The translations under genes were made by a program, and so were the position numbers. Positions 44,151 through 54,045 of a stretch of 64,000 bases of DNA are shown here, piece after piece. Each line of letters opens with the position of its first letter. Position 1 is the first letter of the stretch. The notes beneath the pieces are model-generated. The model was not told the origin of the DNA. It saw only the letters and a list, made by a program, of their open reading frames with translations, and searched no databases. Source of the stretch: Oxalobacter formigenes (GTDB taxonomy: Bacteria > Pseudomonadota > Gammaproteobacteria > Burkholderiales > Burkholderiaceae_D); the NCBI RefSeq assembly GCF_002127965.1, contig NZ_CP018787.1:1612001-1676000 (forward strand), in the 5' to 3' direction.

Positions 44151-44331
44151 GATACTCGGATGGCGGGATACCTTTTTTACTTGCAGGTGGCATATAAGCT
44201 GTTTCAACACAATAAAAATGGCACAAACCTGACGTACTTGCGTCATTTTCCTTTACCGGTTGGCAATTTTCTGAAAAGGAACTACAATCAAAAACACTTG
44301 AAATACTTAAAACACTTTTTTCAATCGAAAA

Positions 44332-45585
44332 ATGCGGCTTGCCAGATTTCTCCTGACTATCCTTGTCAGTCTCTGCACCATTTTTTTCCTGTCATCTCCG
44401 GCACAGGCATCAGATGCACCCGCAAAACGCATTGATGCCGGAAATGCTTCTTCCGTTTACATCGATTCTGCCGGGAAATTATGGGCATCACGAGATACCT
44501 TTTATTATGAAGGAGAAAAAAATCGCCCAGCCATGATCGCAAAAAACGTTATCGCCGTATCTACCTCGCAGGGCGAGAGCACGGTTTACTTTATCACACG
44601 CGACCATACACTCTGGGGATACGGATCAGGTACTTACGGTCAACTTGGCAAGGAAAAAGACTTTTCTCCAACGCCTGAACCTCTTTTAAAAAACATCGTT
44701 TTCATCGATGCAGGACACGACACTCCATTTGCCATTGACGAAAAAGGCCAACTCTGGACATGGGGAAACGACAATCCGGCCAAAGGCAAATCGACGCTGA
44801 TACAAGCTTCGGTACCCGCTTTCCCCGCTGGACTGGTCAAAATGGCTGACAACATCGTACAGGTCAGTTCATCCCTGTCACACACACTGGCCCTTGCCAA
44901 AGACGGAACACTACTGGCATGGGGTGACAACCCGGGCGGTGAAATAGGCGACGGGACGATCACAAACCGTACGCATCCCGTTACCGTCGACATCAGCACG
45001 CTTAATGGCCGAAAAATCGTCAAAATTACCACCCGCTTCGGTGAAAGCTTTGCACTGACCGATGATGGCACACTCTGGAACTGGGGACAGTCTTACACTA
45101 TTCCTGCCGAACCGGGAGCCGGTTTTCCCCGTCTGAAACCGGAAAAAATCACCTACCTTGACAATGTGGCCGACGTGGCACTGGGCTGGGGCCACATTCT
45201 TGTCCTCAAAAAGGACAAAACCGTCTGGATCGCCGGAACCGGCAAAATGTTGAACCGTGACATGGAATACGAAAAGATAATGTATGAGGAAAGGCAAACA
45301 TTTCTGAGTATGCATGGAGGCAAGCCGGATGAGGAAACCGGAGATGACGACAGCTTAAACGACACCAGCGACGACCGTTTTCGTGAAATCGTCCATCGCT
45401 GGCATTCCCCCCGAAAAATTGCCACCAACATTGCCGAAATCACGTCAGGACAAAACCACATTCTCTTACGCAAAACAAACGGGACCGTCATCGGCTGCGG
45501 AGCGAATTTTGCAGGTGAACTCGGTATTCCCAACAAAGGGAAACAGGTTTATTTCACCTTCGTCACCCTGCCCGTTCCCCGATAA
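44332..45585 (+). CDS. Secreted RCC1-repeat protein, first of a pair
   Basis: 417 residues with a signal peptide (MRLARFLLTILVSLCTIFFL, cleavage near PAQASD). RCC1 blades: TRDHTLWGYGSGTYGQLGK, AIDEKGQLWTWGNDNP, LAKDGTLLAWGDNPGGEIG, LTDDGTLWNWGQS and LKKDKTVWIAGTG. An acidic insertion near 330-350 (GGKPDEETGDDDSLNDTSDD) interrupts the last third. It is 12 bp upstream of the next RCC1 gene and is driven by promoter copy 5, without an effector between. Candidate orphan immunity or adaptor protein by analogy with the effector-linked RCC1 genes. Confidence 0.88.
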   Translation: MRLARFLLTILVSLCTIFFLSSPAQASDAPAKRIDAGNASSVYIDSAGKLWASRDTFYYEGEKNRPAMIAKNVIAVSTSQGESTVYFITRDHTLWGYGSGTYGQLGKEKDFSPTPEPLLKNIVFIDAGHDTPFAIDEKGQLWTWGNDNPAKGKSTLIQASVPAFPAGLVKMADNIVQVSSSLSHTLALAKDGTLLAWGDNPGGEIGDGTITNRTHPVTVDISTLNGRKIVKITTRFGESFALTDDGTLWNWGQSYTIPAEPGAGFPRLKPEKITYLDNVADVALGWGHILVLKKDKTVWIAGTGKMLNRDMEYEKIMYEERQTFLSMHGGKPDEETGDDDSLNDTSDDRFREIVHRWHSPRKIATNIAEITSGQNHILLRKTNGTVIGCGANFAGELGIPNKGKQVYFTFVTLPVPR

Positions 45586-45597
45586 GGCAAGCCCGGC

Positions 45598-46800
45598 ATG
45601 AACAGTCAACCCATTTTTGCACGCACACGAATGTTGATCGGCATGACAGGAATGATCATTCTGATCCATTTCCCTCCTGTCATGGCACAAATACTTCCGG
45701 CCACCTCCGTCTTCGCGGTCGACATGAGTTTTCACGAGCCGAATGGTTTTGACAAGCGGCTTTTGATCGTGGATAAGGGCGGCATCCTCTGGCAAACAGG
45801 CAACCTTGAAGACGTGAAGAAAAATCATACCGCTCAATCGGCGTCAAACAGACAGGACGACAAACCCGACCCTGTACAGGCTTATCCCATCAGAAACCAT
45901 GTCAAAAGTGTTTCGGCACTTTATGCCGTTTTCATCATCGACGACAACGATATCCTTTGGGGTTGGGGTAAAACCGCAAACGGCCAACTCCTGATCAGTA
46001 CAGACAGCAATATCGTCATCCCGGAAAAAGACCCCATAAAAATACTGACTGATGTCCAAAGCGTTCTCGGAAACGATTACACCGTTCTCGCCATCCGAAA
46101 AGACAATACCCTATGGGCATGGGGGCACAGCAGTACCTTGAGAGGAGACAATTTGCCAGGCCCGTTAAATCGTCCACGCAAAATACTCGATCACGTCGTA
46201 ACCGTCGTCAACTCGGACAACCACGCGGTAGCCCTGAAAGAAGACGGCACCCTCTGGACATGGGGAAACAACGAATGTGGCGGATTGGGTAACGGTCACA
46301 GTGGATATGAAAATTACCGTCCTACCCCGATGGACATGGGTCTATTCGGAGGAAAGCGTATCCTCTCCATCGCCGCACGTTCCAACGAAAATATCGTCCT
46401 GACAGAAAACAATACCCTGTGGTACTGGGGCAATGACAATGGATACAAACCCTACTGCATGAACGAGCCTGTTTCCCTGCCTGAACCATTAAAAAAGAAA
46501 ATCCCCGAAAAACTGGAAAAACTGGTCTATGAAAAAACCTACCTGTGGGGTGGGGCTCTCTATGCCTTGGATACTGGACACACCCTCTATTATATGGCAA
46601 GTGTCAATCCCGACCCATCATACGACATCGACGTTACAAAAATCGATAAAAACGTCAGCGAGGTCATTTCGACTACAGACTGGCTCGCCATTCTCAAAAA
46701 GGACGGTACCGTCTGGATAAAAAAGTATCCCCATACGAATGAACCATTTATTTCAGTACACTTCGTTCAGCCAAAACAAAACGACCACGATTACAAATGA
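45598..46800 (+). CDS. Secreted RCC1-repeat protein, second of a pair
   Basis: 400 residues. Signal peptide MLIGMTGMIILIHFPPVMAQ. Blades: IVDKGGILWQTGN, IIDDNDILWGWGKTANGQLL, IRKDNTLWAWGHSS, LKEDGTLWTWGNNECGGLGN, LTENNTLWYWGNDNG and LKKDGTVWIKKYP. The 12-bp spacing indicates co-transcription with the preceding RCC1 gene, and the pair probably arose by old duplication, since the blades are only moderately similar. A palindrome and terminator follow. Confidence 0.87.
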   Translation: MNSQPIFARTRMLIGMTGMIILIHFPPVMAQILPATSVFAVDMSFHEPNGFDKRLLIVDKGGILWQTGNLEDVKKNHTAQSASNRQDDKPDPVQAYPIRNHVKSVSALYAVFIIDDNDILWGWGKTANGQLLISTDSNIVIPEKDPIKILTDVQSVLGNDYTVLAIRKDNTLWAWGHSSTLRGDNLPGPLNRPRKILDHVVTVVNSDNHAVALKEDGTLWTWGNNECGGLGNGHSGYENYRPTPMDMGLFGGKRILSIAARSNENIVLTENNTLWYWGNDNGYKPYCMNEPVSLPEPLKKKIPEKLEKLVYEKTYLWGGALYALDTGHTLYYMASVNPDPSYDIDVTKIDKNVSEVISTTDWLAILKKDGTVWIKKYPHTNEPFISVHFVQPKQNDHDYK

Positions 46801-46828
46801 CTGCTCTGTAAAATCAACACTGTAAAAT

Positions 46829-46985
46829 GCTGACGACTCATATATCGTCAGCCCAACCGCCTGATCCCATCATTCACATCGGACTGTCATCCTTAAATAA
46901 AGTAACCACATCCAGGACAAAAATCCGGAACACGCGAGAACGAAAAACCCATAAAAAAACGGCAAACCCGGTTTGCTTTTTTTTG
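46829..46985. terminator. Hairpin (46829-46852) and bidirectional terminator (46958-46985)
   Basis: GCTGACGA-CTCATATA-TCGTCAGC is a perfect stem just after the RCC1 pair. GCAAACC-GGTTTGC, flanked by A7 and T8 runs, can end both the RCC1 unit and the minus-strand cstA-type gene. Confidence 0.8.
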
Positions 46986-47023
46986 ATTGAACCCATTTGA
47001 AACCGGACATCCCGACATCCGCC

Positions 47024-48496
47024 TCACTGCCCCTTCGCAGCAATTTCCGCCTCTCTTGACGCCTTGTCCTTCGCCCCTTCGGCATTCAACCCGTTTTTGT
47101 ACCGCACAAAGAAAAACCCCGCCACCGCCATCACCACCACCGACAATATATAAGACAGTGTTTCATTCAAAGCCAGCATTTCAGGTGCCACAAACAGATA
47201 AGCCGACACCACCGCTGTCATGAATAGCGCCGGAATAAACGTAATCCAGTAATTCTTCCGGTTGATCAACAGATAAATCGAAATCGCCCACAACGTAATC
47301 GTCGACAGAATCTGGTTCGACCAGGCAAAATACCGCCAGATCACATTGAAATCGATAAACATCAGCGCGGCACTCCCCACGAAAAGCGGCAATGACACCA
47401 GAAGCCGCTTGACGACACTCTTCTGGTCCAGTTTCAGGGCATCCGCAATAATCAGCCGGGCGGAACGGAAAGCCGTATCCCCCGACGTAATCGGCGCCGC
47501 AATCACTCCCAGCACCGCCAGTGCGCCGCCCAGTGTCCCCAGCCAGTTCTTCGACACGAAGTCCACCACCAGCGCGGCATTGCCGCTCGTGAAAAACGCC
47601 TTGCCTTCCGGCGTATGGAACGCATAATTTGCCGCCGCCGCCCAGATCAGCGCCACCACTCCTTCCGCAATCATCGCCCCGAAAAAAATCGGGCGACCCT
47701 GCTTTTCATTCATCATGCAGCGTGCCATCATCGGCGACTGCGTCGCGTGAAACCCCGAAATCGCCCCGCACGCAATCGTCACGAACAGCATCGGAAACAG
47801 AGGCGTACTCAAGGCCTCGGGATGCGTATTCATCAACCCGTCCGTCACTTCCGGCAACGCCGGCATATGGTTATACAGGGAAAAAAGAATCCCCAACGCC
47901 ATAAAGAGCAGCGCTGCGGCAAACAGCGGATACAAACGCCCGATCACCTGATCGATCGGCAAGAGCGTCGCCGCAATGTAATACACGAAAATGATCACCG
48001 CCCAGGTCAGAAAACCGAAGCCCAGCGTTTGTTTCGTCAGGCTCACCAGCAAGCCCGCAGGGCCGGCCACAAACACCGTCCCCACCAGAATCATCATAAC
48101 CGGCGTAAACACCCGCACGACCTGCATGAACGGCTTGCCCATGAACTTGCCGATAATCTCCGGATAACTGATCCCGCCCGTGCGCAAGGACATCATCCCC
48201 GAAAAATAATCATGCACCGCCCCGGCGAAAATGCAGCCGAAAACGATCCACAAATACGCCGACGCGCCGAACTTCGCCCCCATAATCGCCCCGAAAATCG
48301 GGCCAAGACCGGCAATATTCAAAAACTGGATCAGAAACACCCGCCATCCCGGCAAGGGAACATAATCCACATTATCCCGGAGCGCGTAAGCTGGCGTTTT
48401 GCGGCCGGGATCGATCCCGAACACCTTCTCGGTATAACGGCCATAAATCCAGTATCCCACCACCAGCAAGACAAGACTGACAGAAAACGAAATCAT
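47024..48496 (-). CDS. CstA-family peptide/pyruvate-type transporter, short form
   Basis: 490 residues with about 13 hydrophobic segments. The N-terminal CstA pattern is clear: YWIYGRYTEKVFGIDPGRKT, FLIQFLNIAGLGPIFGAIMG, CIFAGAVHDYFSGMMSLRTG and GISYPEIIGKFMGK. It lacks the roughly 200 extra residues of E. coli CstA (701 aa) and matches the shorter branch of the family. CstA proteins import peptides or pyruvate during carbon limitation. A basic/acidic cytoplasmic tail (NGLNAEGAKDKASREAEIAA) ends it. Likely a housekeeping gene, not linked to the surrounding repeats. Confidence 0.9.
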   Translation of the reverse strand: MISFSVSLVLLVVGYWIYGRYTEKVFGIDPGRKTPAYALRDNVDYVPLPGWRVFLIQFLNIAGLGPIFGAIMGAKFGASAYLWIVFGCIFAGAVHDYFSGMMSLRTGGISYPEIIGKFMGKPFMQVVRVFTPVMMILVGTVFVAGPAGLLVSLTKQTLGFGFLTWAVIIFVYYIAATLLPIDQVIGRLYPLFAAALLFMALGILFSLYNHMPALPEVTDGLMNTHPEALSTPLFPMLFVTIACGAISGFHATQSPMMARCMMNEKQGRPIFFGAMIAEGVVALIWAAAANYAFHTPEGKAFFTSGNAALVVDFVSKNWLGTLGGALAVLGVIAAPITSGDTAFRSARLIIADALKLDQKSVVKRLLVSLPLFVGSAALMFIDFNVIWRYFAWSNQILSTITLWAISIYLLINRKNYWITFIPALFMTAVVSAYLFVAPEMLALNETLSYILSVVVMAVAGFFFVRYKNGLNAEGAKDKASREAEIAAKGQ

Positions 48497-48669
48497 AAGA
48501 CGATCAAAAAATCCATGCCCTTGCCAACCCTCGTTTCACACGGGCAAATCAGCTGAAAAAGAAAAAAGAAAACAAATGCAGCAACGCAAAAAATACCGCA
48601 AGGTAATATTTTACACCCCAATACCCCATCACCCCGGCAAACCCGTTTCATCTTCCATCAACACCATCA

Positions 48670-48697
48670 AAAAAAGGGGCTTTACGCCCCTTTTTTT
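48670..48697. terminator. Bidirectional terminator
   Basis: GGGGC-TTTAC-GCCCC flanked by A and T runs on both sides. On the minus strand it ends the Sel1 gene at 48736. Confidence 0.85.
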
Positions 48698-48735
48698 ACC
48701 AATCTCTTCCGGTTCCGGACGCATCCGGATTGCCG

Positions 48736-49941
48736 TCAATCCAGTTGTTTCAGCCACTGCCCGGCCACCGTATTGCCAGCCGAAGCGGCCTTTTCAAGCC
48801 AGGCAACCGCCTTCGGCTTGTCCACAGGAACACCGATTCCCCTGGCATACATATAACCGAGTCGCAACTGGGCATCGGCATTTCCCTGCATCGCCGCCTT
48901 GTAAAACCATGCCGCCGCAACAGGCAAGTCCTGCGGGACCGATTTTCCTTCCAGATAGGCCATGCCCATCAAATATTGCGCCAGCGGCATCCCGTGATGG
49001 GCGGCACGATCCAGCCACATCATGCTCCATGCCTTATCGGCCGTCACCCCGATACCGAGTTCCGCCATCCGCGACATCGCATACTCGGCATCCGGATAGC
49101 CCTGTTCCGCCGCCAGCATATTCCAGTGCAAGGCCTGCTCGTTACTCTGTTCGACACCCCGGCCACGCTGATACATCAGCGCCAGATAAAACTGGGCCAT
49201 CGGCATCCCCTGCTTTGCCGCTTTCGTCAGATACAGCACGGCCTTTTCATCATCCCGGGGATAATAATGGGAAAACGACGCAAAAAGCCCACGCGCCAGC
49301 TGCGCATGCGGCAAGCCCCTGTCCGCCGCCTTTTCCACCCAGAAAAGCGACTTGTTCAAGTCACGGGGAACACCCTTGCCATGACCATACATCAGGCCGA
49401 GATAAAGCTGAACCATCGGAGAACCTTGCCCTGCGGCCCTGGAAAGCCATTTTTCCGCCTCGTGCGGGTCAGCCTTCACATGAGTCCCATTGGCATACAG
49501 CGTGCCGAGATACAATTGTGCCCGCACGAATCCCCCTTCGGCAGAACGCCGGATCAGACGGATGCCCTCGTCAATCGTTTTCCCGTCCCGGCTGTCCTCA
49601 ACCGTGAACCGGCCCAGCCAGAAAGCGGATTTCGCATCCCCCTGATCCGCCTGATGCCGCAGCTGCTGCATCCAGGCTCCCCCTGTTTCACCGTCATTGT
49701 CTTGTCCCGGCTCTGCCGTCTTTTCCGAAACAACCGGCTTCCCGACAGTTTCATCCGTCTCTTCGGACAACGAGCTTTTCAACATCACAAACAACGGCTC
49801 TTCATTCGATTCGACAAAAACCTTTGTCTCTTTCACCGGCATCGCCAGCAAGGCGTCCAGTTTCTTTTCGCTTCCGGCCAAGGCCGTACAAACCAGTATG
49901 CTCCCAAGAGCCACCAGCGCGAACGCAACCCCTTTTTTCAT
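48736..49941 (-). CDS. Secreted Sel1-repeat protein
   Basis: 401 residues from MKKGVAFALVALGS; a TTG 15 bp upstream is also in frame. The signal ends near CTALAGS. An acidic, low-complexity region (ETDETVGKPVVSEKTAEPGQ) precedes about eight Sel1 repeats (AFWLGRFTVEDSRDGKTIDE, AQFYLALMYQRGRGVEQSNE, AQYLMGMAYLEGKSVPQDLP). It starts the minus-strand Sel1 cluster at 48.7-54.6 kb. It has its own terminator. Confidence 0.88.
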   Translation of the reverse strand: MKKGVAFALVALGSILVCTALAGSEKKLDALLAMPVKETKVFVESNEEPLFVMLKSSLSEETDETVGKPVVSEKTAEPGQDNDGETGGAWMQQLRHQADQGDAKSAFWLGRFTVEDSRDGKTIDEGIRLIRRSAEGGFVRAQLYLGTLYANGTHVKADPHEAEKWLSRAAGQGSPMVQLYLGLMYGHGKGVPRDLNKSLFWVEKAADRGLPHAQLARGLFASFSHYYPRDDEKAVLYLTKAAKQGMPMAQFYLALMYQRGRGVEQSNEQALHWNMLAAEQGYPDAEYAMSRMAELGIGVTADKAWSMMWLDRAAHHGMPLAQYLMGMAYLEGKSVPQDLPVAAAWFYKAAMQGNADAQLRLGYMYARGIGVPVDKPKAVAWLEKAASAGNTVAGQWLKQLD

Positions 49942-50144
49942 CAGTACCACGCTCAAAAACCTTTCCTGCCGGCTGACAGTGTTTTATAGCTGCCAGACGA
50001 CTCTGCTCCAACATCCCGTCAGAGATGTCACCCATGGGGACAATTCCATGACTTCTTTATTTATACAGTACTTTTTTAAAATTATATTTATTGTTATTTT
50101 TATAATTTTTCAGGTTTTTTTTTAAGCGTTACCTGTTACGGAAA

Positions 50145-50831
50145 CTAATAACAGAACCGTTCCACGACCATCCCTTCCCGATTTGTCGTCACTGCCTTTT
50201 TGCACCAGAGATCGCCGCGTCTGACATCCTTTTTCACCCCGAGCCCCTCGCGATAAACCGTCGCCATCATCGAACAGGCTACCGGATCACCCGACGCGGC
50301 AAGCCCTTCAAGCCACATCAGGCGTTTCCTGTTGATTTCCTGCCTTTGTGCAAACTGGTCTTTCCCGATATAGTCCGCCAGATACCCGGCCCCGAAAACC
50401 ATCACCAGAACATCATCCGCATTCGTTTCCCGATACAATCCGGCCGCTTTTTCAAACCAGAACCCCGCCTGCACATCGTTACCCATCTCCGCATACGCAA
50501 ACGCCAGTGGCAACCATGCCTTCCCGTACTGTTTGTCCGCCGCCTTGACGTACCAGCCAATCGCACGATCCAGATCGCGCTTTACCGGAAAACCGACATC
50601 GCTCATCATGCCCAGCAACACCATGGCCTGCGGCTCCCCCTCTCTGGCCGCCATGTCCAGCAATTGAACCGATTCCTGAATACGGATGGTCTCTTCCTGT
50701 GCATCGCGCCTTTTGCGCTCATCCGAAAAGGAAACGGAACCGGTATCGACAGCCATCACAGGCACAAAAAACCCGCAAACCAGAAAGGCCAGCATCACAG
50801 CATCGACAACATTCGCGAAACGATTTTTCAT
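50145..50831 (-). CDS. Secreted Sel1-repeat protein, small
   Basis: 228 residues. Signal peptide FANVVDAVMLAFLVCGFFVP ending near VMAVD. Sel1-type repeats are weaker (AMVLLGMMSDVGFPVKRDLD, AWLPLAFAYAEMGNDVQAGF, ACSMMATVYREGLGVKKDVR). The start lies 7 bp after the stop of the 639-residue Sel1 gene, with AGGAGATG inside that gene's end, so the two are co-transcribed and probably work together. Confidence 0.86.
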   Translation of the reverse strand: MKNRFANVVDAVMLAFLVCGFFVPVMAVDTGSVSFSDERKRRDAQEETIRIQESVQLLDMAAREGEPQAMVLLGMMSDVGFPVKRDLDRAIGWYVKAADKQYGKAWLPLAFAYAEMGNDVQAGFWFEKAAGLYRETNADDVLVMVFGAGYLADYIGKDQFAQRQEINRKRLMWLEGLAASGDPVACSMMATVYREGLGVKKDVRRGDLWCKKAVTTNREGMVVERFCY

Positions 50832-50838
50832 AAGCCCG

Positions 50839-52758
50839 TCAGTTCATCTCCTGTCTCGCCTTAAACACCGTCGAATCATTCACATCCGCCTTGTCGACTG
50901 AAGCGGCATCCGGCAAAACGCCACCGTTTCCACCGTCCCCTTCATTCGAACATAAAGGCTCTTCCTCCGCCTTGTCCTTCAGGGCAGCACACATCCCCCT
51001 GATACCGTCAGCACGCAAAGACGCTGCTGCCTCCTCATCCTTCTTCACCCCCCAACCTTCTTTCAGAATACGGGCCATCATCAACTGCGCAGCCGGATTG
51101 CCCTTTTTCGCTTCGGCCAGAACAAAAGCCCGTTTCTTCGCCACGCGGACAAGCCGTTCATCACTGGCAACCCCGTCCTTGTCGTTTACGCCAGCCTTTT
51201 TTCCCCCATTCGGCTCTTTGGCACCGGAAGCCGTTTTTTTTGCCGAAGCCGGACGTTTCAGGGCATTCCCCACATCCGGCATCTTCTCCGAATCGACGAA
51301 AATCAGCTGAAGCAACTCCCCGTCATTGGCCAGCCCGAAACCGCCCGAAGCCACCGCCTTGGCAAAAGCGGCCGCTGCCATATCGTCACGCCCCGTTTCG
51401 GCATACAACAGCCCAAGCGGCAACCACACTTCCACATCGCCGCTGGCAGCTGCCTTGTCAAACCAGTATTCCGCCTTTACAGGATCACGCTTTGCACCCC
51501 AGCCTTCGCCATACAGAAAACCCATCATCTGCTGCGCCTCGGACTCGTCCCGCTGGGCATAACGGCGTACCTCGGAAAGCTTCTCGCTTTCATCCAGCAC
51601 CGGGCCGTTTCCCCAGCCGTAAAACGTTCCCAAAGCGGAAAGCACCTCTTCATCGCCAACCTCAGCCGCACCATAAAACCATTGTGCGGCCGCATCCCGG
51701 TTCTGATGGATCAACATCATCCCCATCAACAGACGGGTACGTCCATCACCGTCCTGGCCCGCCTGAACAAACCATTCAAGACCTTTTTTCGGGTCCTTTT
51801 CCACCCCTTTACCTTGCGAGAGCATCGAGCCCCACGCCGCCTTTGCAGCAACCAGACCGCCCAGCGCCGCCTTCTCCATCCATTTGGCCGCCTTCGCCTC
51901 GTCCTTCTTCAAGCCACCCCAGCCCAATCCATAAAGTTCCCCCAGAACAGCCTGCGCCTGAGTATTGCCCGAATCCGCCGCTTTTTCAAACCAGCCGATC
52001 GCGGCTTTCTCATCCTTTTTCACCCCGTCGCCAGTGGCCAGCAAAGCACCAAGCAAGGTTTGGGCATGATCGTCACCGTTTTCAGCCGCCTTCTTCAACG
52101 CAACGACATCAATCCTTGCCGCTGTTGTGGCAACGCCATCCTGAGCGGCAAGCTCCACCGGTCGTGACGTTTTCCTCATCCACCGCGCCTTATCGGCCAG
52201 AGCGATTTTCCACACCCGCTCCAGCTTGACGGCATCACTGCGCATTTTTGCGCGGACTCGCCATTCTTCGGCTTTCGCCATATCGCGTGTCACACCACTG
52301 CCCGTCTCGTAAAGACGTACCAGCTCCGACATCGCCTGAACGTTTCCGGCATCAGCCGCCTTTGAAAACCACATCGCCGCCGCGGGCAGATCCTGCCTGT
52401 CACTCTCGAAAGCCAGCATCGTCGCCAGCGCCACCTGCGCCACCACATTATTTTGCTGTGCCGACTTCAAAAACCATTCCTGCGCGAGAACCTCATCTGC
52501 GGCAAGGCCGTTCCCCATCAGGTAACGCAAACCCAGTGCCATCTGCGCATTTGCATCGCCCTGCTGCGCCTTTTGCCTGATTTTTTCCAGATCCCCGTCC
52601 TTTTGTACCGTCGTATCGGAACACCCGACAGAGGCGCAATCATCCTTTTGCCCGGCAAACGACACAGACGGTACCCATGCACACCCTGCCGCAAAAACGA
52701 CAACTGAAAAAACAAAACTTTTGAAACGATAAAAACCCATATGCGAAACTGACTTCAT
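50839..52758 (-). CDS. Large Sel1-repeat protein, possible lipoprotein
   Basis: 639 residues; an internal ATG at 52740 is an equally plausible start. The leader FKSFVFSVVVFAAGCAW has a lipobox-like AAGC. Sel1 repeats fall in two groups: residues 70-190 (AQMALGLRYLMGNGLAADEV) and 230-520 (AQTLLGALLATGDGVKKDEK, AQAVLGELYGLGWGGLKKDE, AQQMMGFLYGEGWGAKRDPV). A Lys-rich insert (GAKEPNGGKKAGVNDKDGVA) separates a final repeat. The C-terminus has two cysteines (RGMCAALKDKAEEEPLC). Co-transcribed with the 228-residue protein. Confidence 0.87.
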   Translation of the reverse strand: MKSVSHMGFYRFKSFVFSVVVFAAGCAWVPSVSFAGQKDDCASVGCSDTTVQKDGDLEKIRQKAQQGDANAQMALGLRYLMGNGLAADEVLAQEWFLKSAQQNNVVAQVALATMLAFESDRQDLPAAAMWFSKAADAGNVQAMSELVRLYETGSGVTRDMAKAEEWRVRAKMRSDAVKLERVWKIALADKARWMRKTSRPVELAAQDGVATTAARIDVVALKKAAENGDDHAQTLLGALLATGDGVKKDEKAAIGWFEKAADSGNTQAQAVLGELYGLGWGGLKKDEAKAAKWMEKAALGGLVAAKAAWGSMLSQGKGVEKDPKKGLEWFVQAGQDGDGRTRLLMGMMLIHQNRDAAAQWFYGAAEVGDEEVLSALGTFYGWGNGPVLDESEKLSEVRRYAQRDESEAQQMMGFLYGEGWGAKRDPVKAEYWFDKAAASGDVEVWLPLGLLYAETGRDDMAAAAFAKAVASGGFGLANDGELLQLIFVDSEKMPDVGNALKRPASAKKTASGAKEPNGGKKAGVNDKDGVASDERLVRVAKKRAFVLAEAKKGNPAAQLMMARILKEGWGVKKDEEAAASLRADGIRGMCAALKDKAEEEPLCSNEGDGGNGGVLPDAASVDKADVNDSTVFKARQEMN

Positions 52759-52906
52759 TGCTGAACAAAATTTTGCAAACGCCCCATCAAACGGGACAAT
52801 CCCCTCACCTCATTCCATCTTTTCATACTTTTCCCGGAACAATCCATATCAGCGGTCTGCTTTTTCGAAAAAATCCTGCACACCCGATCCGGCTTCCAAA
52901 AAAAAA

Positions 52907-52921
52907 CCGGCCAAAAGCCGG
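52907..52921 (-). terminator. Terminator after the Sel1 gene at 52970
   Basis: CCGGC-CAAAA-GCCGG, followed on the minus strand by nine Ts. Confidence 0.85.
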
Positions 52922-52969
52922 TCTGAAATCAGGTGAAAAGAATGCAAGCCCGAAACTCCATGCCGGAGC

Positions 52970-53515
52970 CTACATCCCTCCTTCAAGGCTTTCCACGGCA
53001 ATACCATTTCCCTGTGCCGCCGCCTTGTCAAACCAGTAACGGGCCAGATCCGCATCCTGTGGCACCCCGGCCCCTTCTTCATACGCATACCCCATCGCCG
53101 TTTGCGACGGGGCGTAACCCTGAATTGCCGCCTTCCTGTACCAGGCCACAGCCATCACATTGCTTTGGGCAACGCCAATCCCCATCAGATACAGCGACCC
53201 CATCTCATGCTCCGCCTGCGGAATACCCTTTAGAGCCGCCTTATTGATCCAGGAAACCCCGAGCGGCACATTTTTGACCCCGTCAGAGCCGAAAACATAC
53301 CGCAAACCCAGTTCAAGTTCGGCAGACCCATCCCCGTCAGAAGCCTTTTCCTGCACCAGCTTCAACGGCTGCTGCGCATAAGACGTCACTGCCACCGGAG
53401 CAGCCGCCCCATCCGCCAAAGCCATTGGCGAAGACATGAAAAAAACACAGCATGGCAAAATCAGAAAAGCCATCAGAGCCGACACCCGACGACCGGAAAA
53501 TTTCATTGAAAGCAT
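52970..53515 (-). CDS. Secreted Sel1-repeat protein, short
   Basis: 181 residues from MLSMKFSGRRVSAL, behind GGAAGGGGATAAGA. A signal peptide ends near SPMALADG. Three to four Sel1 repeats follow (AELELGLRYVFGSDGVKNVP, AEHEMGSLYLMGIGVAQSNV, SQTAMGYAYEEGAGVPQDAD). Individual gene with its own terminator. Confidence 0.86.
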   Translation of the reverse strand: MLSMKFSGRRVSALMAFLILPCCVFFMSSPMALADGAAAPVAVTSYAQQPLKLVQEKASDGDGSAELELGLRYVFGSDGVKNVPLGVSWINKAALKGIPQAEHEMGSLYLMGIGVAQSNVMAVAWYRKAAIQGYAPSQTAMGYAYEEGAGVPQDADLARYWFDKAAAQGNGIAVESLEGGM

Positions 53516-53590
53516 TCTTATCCCCTTCCATAAAAAAGGCATCGTCGCAAACAGGCACCGAAAAACCGGCAACCAACCTGCCCAGCGCAC

Positions 53591-54045
53591 GACAGTCAGA
53601 TAATCAGACTTTCAAACCCGCCAGCCGTTCCGTTCACCCGTGCCGTTTACATCAAACAAACTCCACACTACCGGCACCGGCAAAACACTTGATCCGTTCA
53701 AGTGGAATACTAAACCATTATCAAACCAATCTGCCAGAAAAAAAACGATTATCCCGAGTGAAAACCCGCCAAAAAAACACACATAGTTTCCGCACGGAAA
53801 CATAAAAAAACGGCATCGAAAAATGCCGTGAGGAAAAATCCGGGAAACATCCTTTTTTCAGAATAAAAACCATACGGGAAAAAACAGTCAAATCCGGCAA
53901 AACAAAACAGTTGAAACTGTCCGTTACATACAACAGCCAAAACCGGTTTTCGCGTCATGCAAAAACCTTCATAAAAAAAACCCATAAAAAAACGGCCTGA
54001 AACATCATTTCAGACCGCTCGTTTAAAACCGGAATCATCCTGCGC
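53591..54045. other. Intergenic with two minus-strand terminators
   Basis: About 455 bp. CGGCAT-CGAAAA-ATGCCG with a T7 tract lies at 53804-53828. A CTGAAA/TTTCAG-centred hairpin with a T7 tract lies at 53985-54018, right after the next Sel1 gene. No gene is supported between them. Confidence 0.65.
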
